Below, in pieces: positions 62,110-64,000 of a DNA stretch of 64,000 nucleotides. The notes beneath the pieces were generated by a model. It did not search any database and had not been told where the DNA came from. It saw only the letters and a program-made list of their open reading frames with translations. Position 1 is the stretch's first letter, and each line of letters opens with the position of its first letter. A program made the translations under genes and the position numbers. Source of the DNA: Crystallibacter permensis (GTDB lineage: Bacteria > Actinomycetota > Actinomycetes > Actinomycetales > Micrococcaceae); assembly GCF_025960875.1 (NCBI RefSeq), contig NZ_JAODLR010000006.1, positions 1-64,000 on the forward strand. The letters run 5' to 3'.

Positions 62110-63084
62110 TTAATGGACAGCCATGGCCGCGGAGCTTCCACGGAATGTCCGGCGGTAGGCTGCAGGCGAAATGCTGAGTGCTTTAACGAAATGATGGCGC
62201 AGCAGCACCGCCTGCCCGAAGCCGGTGGCGCGGGCAATCTCGTCGACGTTCAGGTCAGAGGTCTCCAGTAACTCCTGGGCCAGCAACACACGCTGGGCAT
62301 TGATCCAGGCAGCGGGCGTGGCACCGGTCTCGGCGCGGAACCGCCTGGCGAAAGTCCGTTCCGACATGTGCACGCGTTGGGACAGTTCCGCGATGGAGAC
62401 CTCGCGGTCAAGATTCTCGCTGAGCCAGACCACGAGGTCCTTGAGCGTGCTGCAACCTTCCAGCGACAAGGGCCGCGCGATGTACTGGGCCTGGCCACCC
62501 TCCCGGTGCGGCGGCACCACCATGTCCCGGGCAATGGCTGCCGCCACTCCGGCACCGAGCTCCGTCCGGACCAGATGCAGGCAGGCATCAATCCCGGCCG
62601 ATGTACCGGCGCTGGTGATGATCCGGTCATCCTGGACGTAGAGCACATTCTCGTCGACATGGATCTGCGGGTATTGCTGGGCAAGCTGCTGCGAGTACTG
62701 CCAGTGCGTGGTGGCGCGGCGGCCGTCCAGCAAGCCGGCTCCAGCCAGGACAAAAGCACCCGTGCACAATGACATCACCCACGCTCCACGAGAATGGGCG
62801 CGGCGCAGGGACTGCTTAACGTTTTGCGGCACCGGTGCGTCCCATTGATAAGGCGCCACGATAAGCAGATCCGCGTCCTCGGCCGCTTCCAGCCCCAGTT
62901 CGACGTCGATGGAAAACCCGGTCTTGGTGTCCACCTTCCCCGGCGTAGGTGTGCAGACCTTGAAGTTGAAGGCCGGTACCCCGGTTCCACGGGCGGAACG
63001 GTCAATGCCGAACACCTCGCATGCGACCCCGAATTCGAACGGCGAGGTACCCGGAAGTACCAGCACAGCTACGTTTTTAAGCAT
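62110..63084 (-). CDS. GlxA family transcriptional regulator (DJ-1/PfpI + AraC)
   Basis: A 324-residue regulator with an N-terminal DJ-1/PfpI amidotransferase-like domain (about 1-175; VAVLVLPGTSPFEFGVACEVFG start and SLCTGAFVLAGAGLLDGR with the Cys elbow near 113-130) and a C-terminal AraC-type double helix-turn-helix (about 210-315; EVSIAELSQRVHMSERTFAR, then VDEIARATGFGQAVLLRHHF). Such proteins regulate amine, amino-acid or choline catabolism; the target is not evident. I start at ATG 63084 (MLKNVAVLVLPG), with CATAAT six bases upstream; 25 further in-frame codons lack similarity. Confidence 0.9.
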   Translation of the reverse strand: MLKNVAVLVLPGTSPFEFGVACEVFGIDRSARGTGVPAFNFKVCTPTPGKVDTKTGFSIDVELGLEAAEDADLLIVAPYQWDAPVPQNVKQSLRRAHSRGAWVMSLCTGAFVLAGAGLLDGRRATTHWQYSQQLAQQYPQIHVDENVLYVQDDRIITSAGTSAGIDACLHLVRTELGAGVAAAIARDMVVPPHREGGQAQYIARPLSLEGCSTLKDLVVWLSENLDREVSIAELSQRVHMSERTFARRFRAETGATPAAWINAQRVLLAQELLETSDLNVDEIARATGFGQAVLLRHHFVKALSISPAAYRRTFRGSSAAMAVH

Positions 63085-63090
63085 GGGTCC

Positions 63091-63096
63091 ATTATG
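63091..63096 (-). promoter_or_regulatory. -10-like CATAAT before glxA-type regulator
   Basis: CATAAT differs from TATAAT at one base and lies six bases before the chosen ATG. Supports a leaderless start. Confidence 0.45.
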
Positions 63097-63165
63097 GCAG
63101 TTTTTTATCGTTAGTGGTCGTTTCTGCCACTCTTTTTTTGGTCCGTACCGGCGCACCATGAAGTC

Positions 63166-63327
63166 ATGGAACTTCTTCTAGCTCTGGCTTTCATCCTCAT
63201 CCTCGTTGCCACCGTCGCCATCATCCCCAGCGATGGACACGGCCATACTCCGGAGGAGCGGTCCCTGCAGGACTGGTCCGACGGCGTCCTGCCCAGCCGC
63301 CCGTTTTCGCAGCTGATGCGCTGGTAA
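63166..63327 (+). CDS. 53-residue membrane microprotein
   Basis: A short frame from ATG 63166 to TAA 63325-63327 encodes 53 residues: a hydrophobic N-terminal segment (residues 2-20, ELLLALAFILILVATVAII) and a polar tail with HTPEERSLQDWSDG and LPSRPFSQLMRW. The third-position GC preference and the segment-plus-tail design look like a real single-pass membrane microprotein. I recall similar small proteins in Arthrobacter, not verified here. No ribosome site is visible before the ATG. It lies between the divergent GlxA gene and the convergent DinB gene. Function unknown. Confidence 0.6.
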   Translation: MELLLALAFILILVATVAIIPSDGHGHTPEERSLQDWSDGVLPSRPFSQLMRW

Positions 63328-63369
63328 GCGCCGCACTCCCCCAGTCGAAGACGACGCTGCCGAAACCCT

Positions 63370-63960
63370 CTACTGCCGGTGGGCAAAAAGGTCCCGCAGC
63401 AGCGCCACTTCGGCAAGATGATGGATCATTTCGCGGTTGATGTGCAGTACCAGCGCCGCCATGGAACGGTCCGCAAACTGCCCCTCTGCCGCCCCGCAGG
63501 GTTTCTCCAGGCCCGGCTCGCCCAAGGAACTCACGCCGTCGATCCAGCGGGCATAGTATTCGTCCAGCAGCGCCAGCGCACCGTCAGCGGTTCCCGGATA
63601 GTCAAAGCTTTCGTAGTCGACGGCCGGCCCGCCGAAGTGCGACGCATTCCTGGTTCCCAGCACTCCGACCAGGATATGGCCGAGCCGCCAGGCGATGGTG
63701 GTGACCGGTGCCGGATAGGGTTCGGGTATGGCGAAGTCGATCGTGTAATCACCCGAACCTACGGACATCGGCGCATGGCTGGTCCCGCGGTGGCGGACGT
63801 TCCAGCAGTCTTCCCCCGGTTCCCAGAAGTACTCCTCGTCGGTCAGCCCCTTTAGCCGCGGTCTGGCCTGGTTTTCCCAGTGCCACTGAACCTGGTCCAG
63901 CAGTTCGAATTCAGCGTTGAACACCTTTTTCCGCGCCCTTTCCCGATCAGCTCCGCCCAC
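63370..63960 (-). CDS. DinB family protein
   Basis: A 196-residue four-helix-bundle protein of the DinB/YfiT-like group, often metal-dependent transferases using small thiols or unknown enzymes. Candidate metal ligands are His in RLGHILVGVLGTRNASH near 92-108 and LHINREMIHHLAEVALLRDLFAH near 172-194 (HxxxH-type). The tail and spacing fit the family. The start is GTG 63960, the only one available before an in-frame stop; another GTG 12 codons in is possible. No neighbour suggests a pathway. Confidence 0.8.
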   Translation of the reverse strand: MGGADRERARKKVFNAEFELLDQVQWHWENQARPRLKGLTDEEYFWEPGEDCWNVRHRGTSHAPMSVGSGDYTIDFAIPEPYPAPVTTIAWRLGHILVGVLGTRNASHFGGPAVDYESFDYPGTADGALALLDEYYARWIDGVSSLGEPGLEKPCGAAEGQFADRSMAALVLHINREMIHHLAEVALLRDLFAHRQ

Positions 63961-64000
63961 CGCGGCGCTGCAGCTTGTCTGGTTCCATCATGTCTGGCCG

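Overview
The window is high-GC actinobacterial chromosome. Gene content, GC-rich codon use, frequent GTG starts and 4-base ATGA/GTGA overlaps all fit. Homoserine/threonine genes lie downstream of argS-lysA, DNA repair includes NucS, and MurA carries Asp in place of the catalytic Cys. Together these point to Actinomycetota, most likely an Arthrobacter-like member of the Micrococcaceae; the genus is an inference from gene style and order.

Layout. 1-1221: a hairpin-containing stretch and a broken endonuclease/exonuclease/phosphatase gene with four frame changes. 1288-5213: a metabolite:H+ symporter, a divergent IclR regulator and a second MFS transporter. 5268-9502: the SbcCD nuclease. 9639-17530: aquaporin, ADP-ribosylglycohydrolase, SDR oxidoreductase, exonuclease-BRCT protein, a GntR/ABC exporter operon, a HAD hydrolase and a DedA protein. 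17605-23901: murI, a metallo-beta-lactamase-fold hydrolase, rph, rdgB, DUF2017, clpS and the NAD-salvage pair pncB-pncA. 23935-36638: helicase, MFS exporter, DUF3039, ABC exporter, old-yellow-enzyme reductase, YbbN-like protein, an unrecognised three-segment membrane protein, an AI-2E family permease, a small zinc-ribbon-like protein and nucS. 36928-39018: cspA, murA and DUF2550. 39037-46951: the complete F1Fo ATP synthase operon with two small AtpI/AtpZ-like genes. 47059-52559: a WecA-like transferase, a CapD/PglF-like dehydratase, tsaC, prmC and prfA. 52689-61707: rho and then the amino-acid block thrB-thrC-hom-lysA-argS, all on the minus strand. 61952-63960: tRNA-Arg(CCG) with a strong terminator, a GlxA-type regulator, a 53-residue microprotein and a DinB protein.

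The right half follows the argS-to-murA order of the Mycobacterium tuberculosis chromosome (recalled, not aligned here), so it is an old conserved block. Differences are a CapD-like gene inserted beside the WecA-like gene, no rpmE between rho and prfA, and separate b and delta ATP synthase subunits.

No CRISPR array, insertion sequence, prophage or obviously new multi-gene system was seen. The most interesting signal is regulatory. At least a dozen transcription-unit-leading genes have a TANNNT -10-like hexamer 6-7 bases before the start codon and no convincing Shine-Dalgarno sequence, which predicts leaderless mRNAs. The gaps of the atp operon carry hairpins, including one REP-like palindrome.
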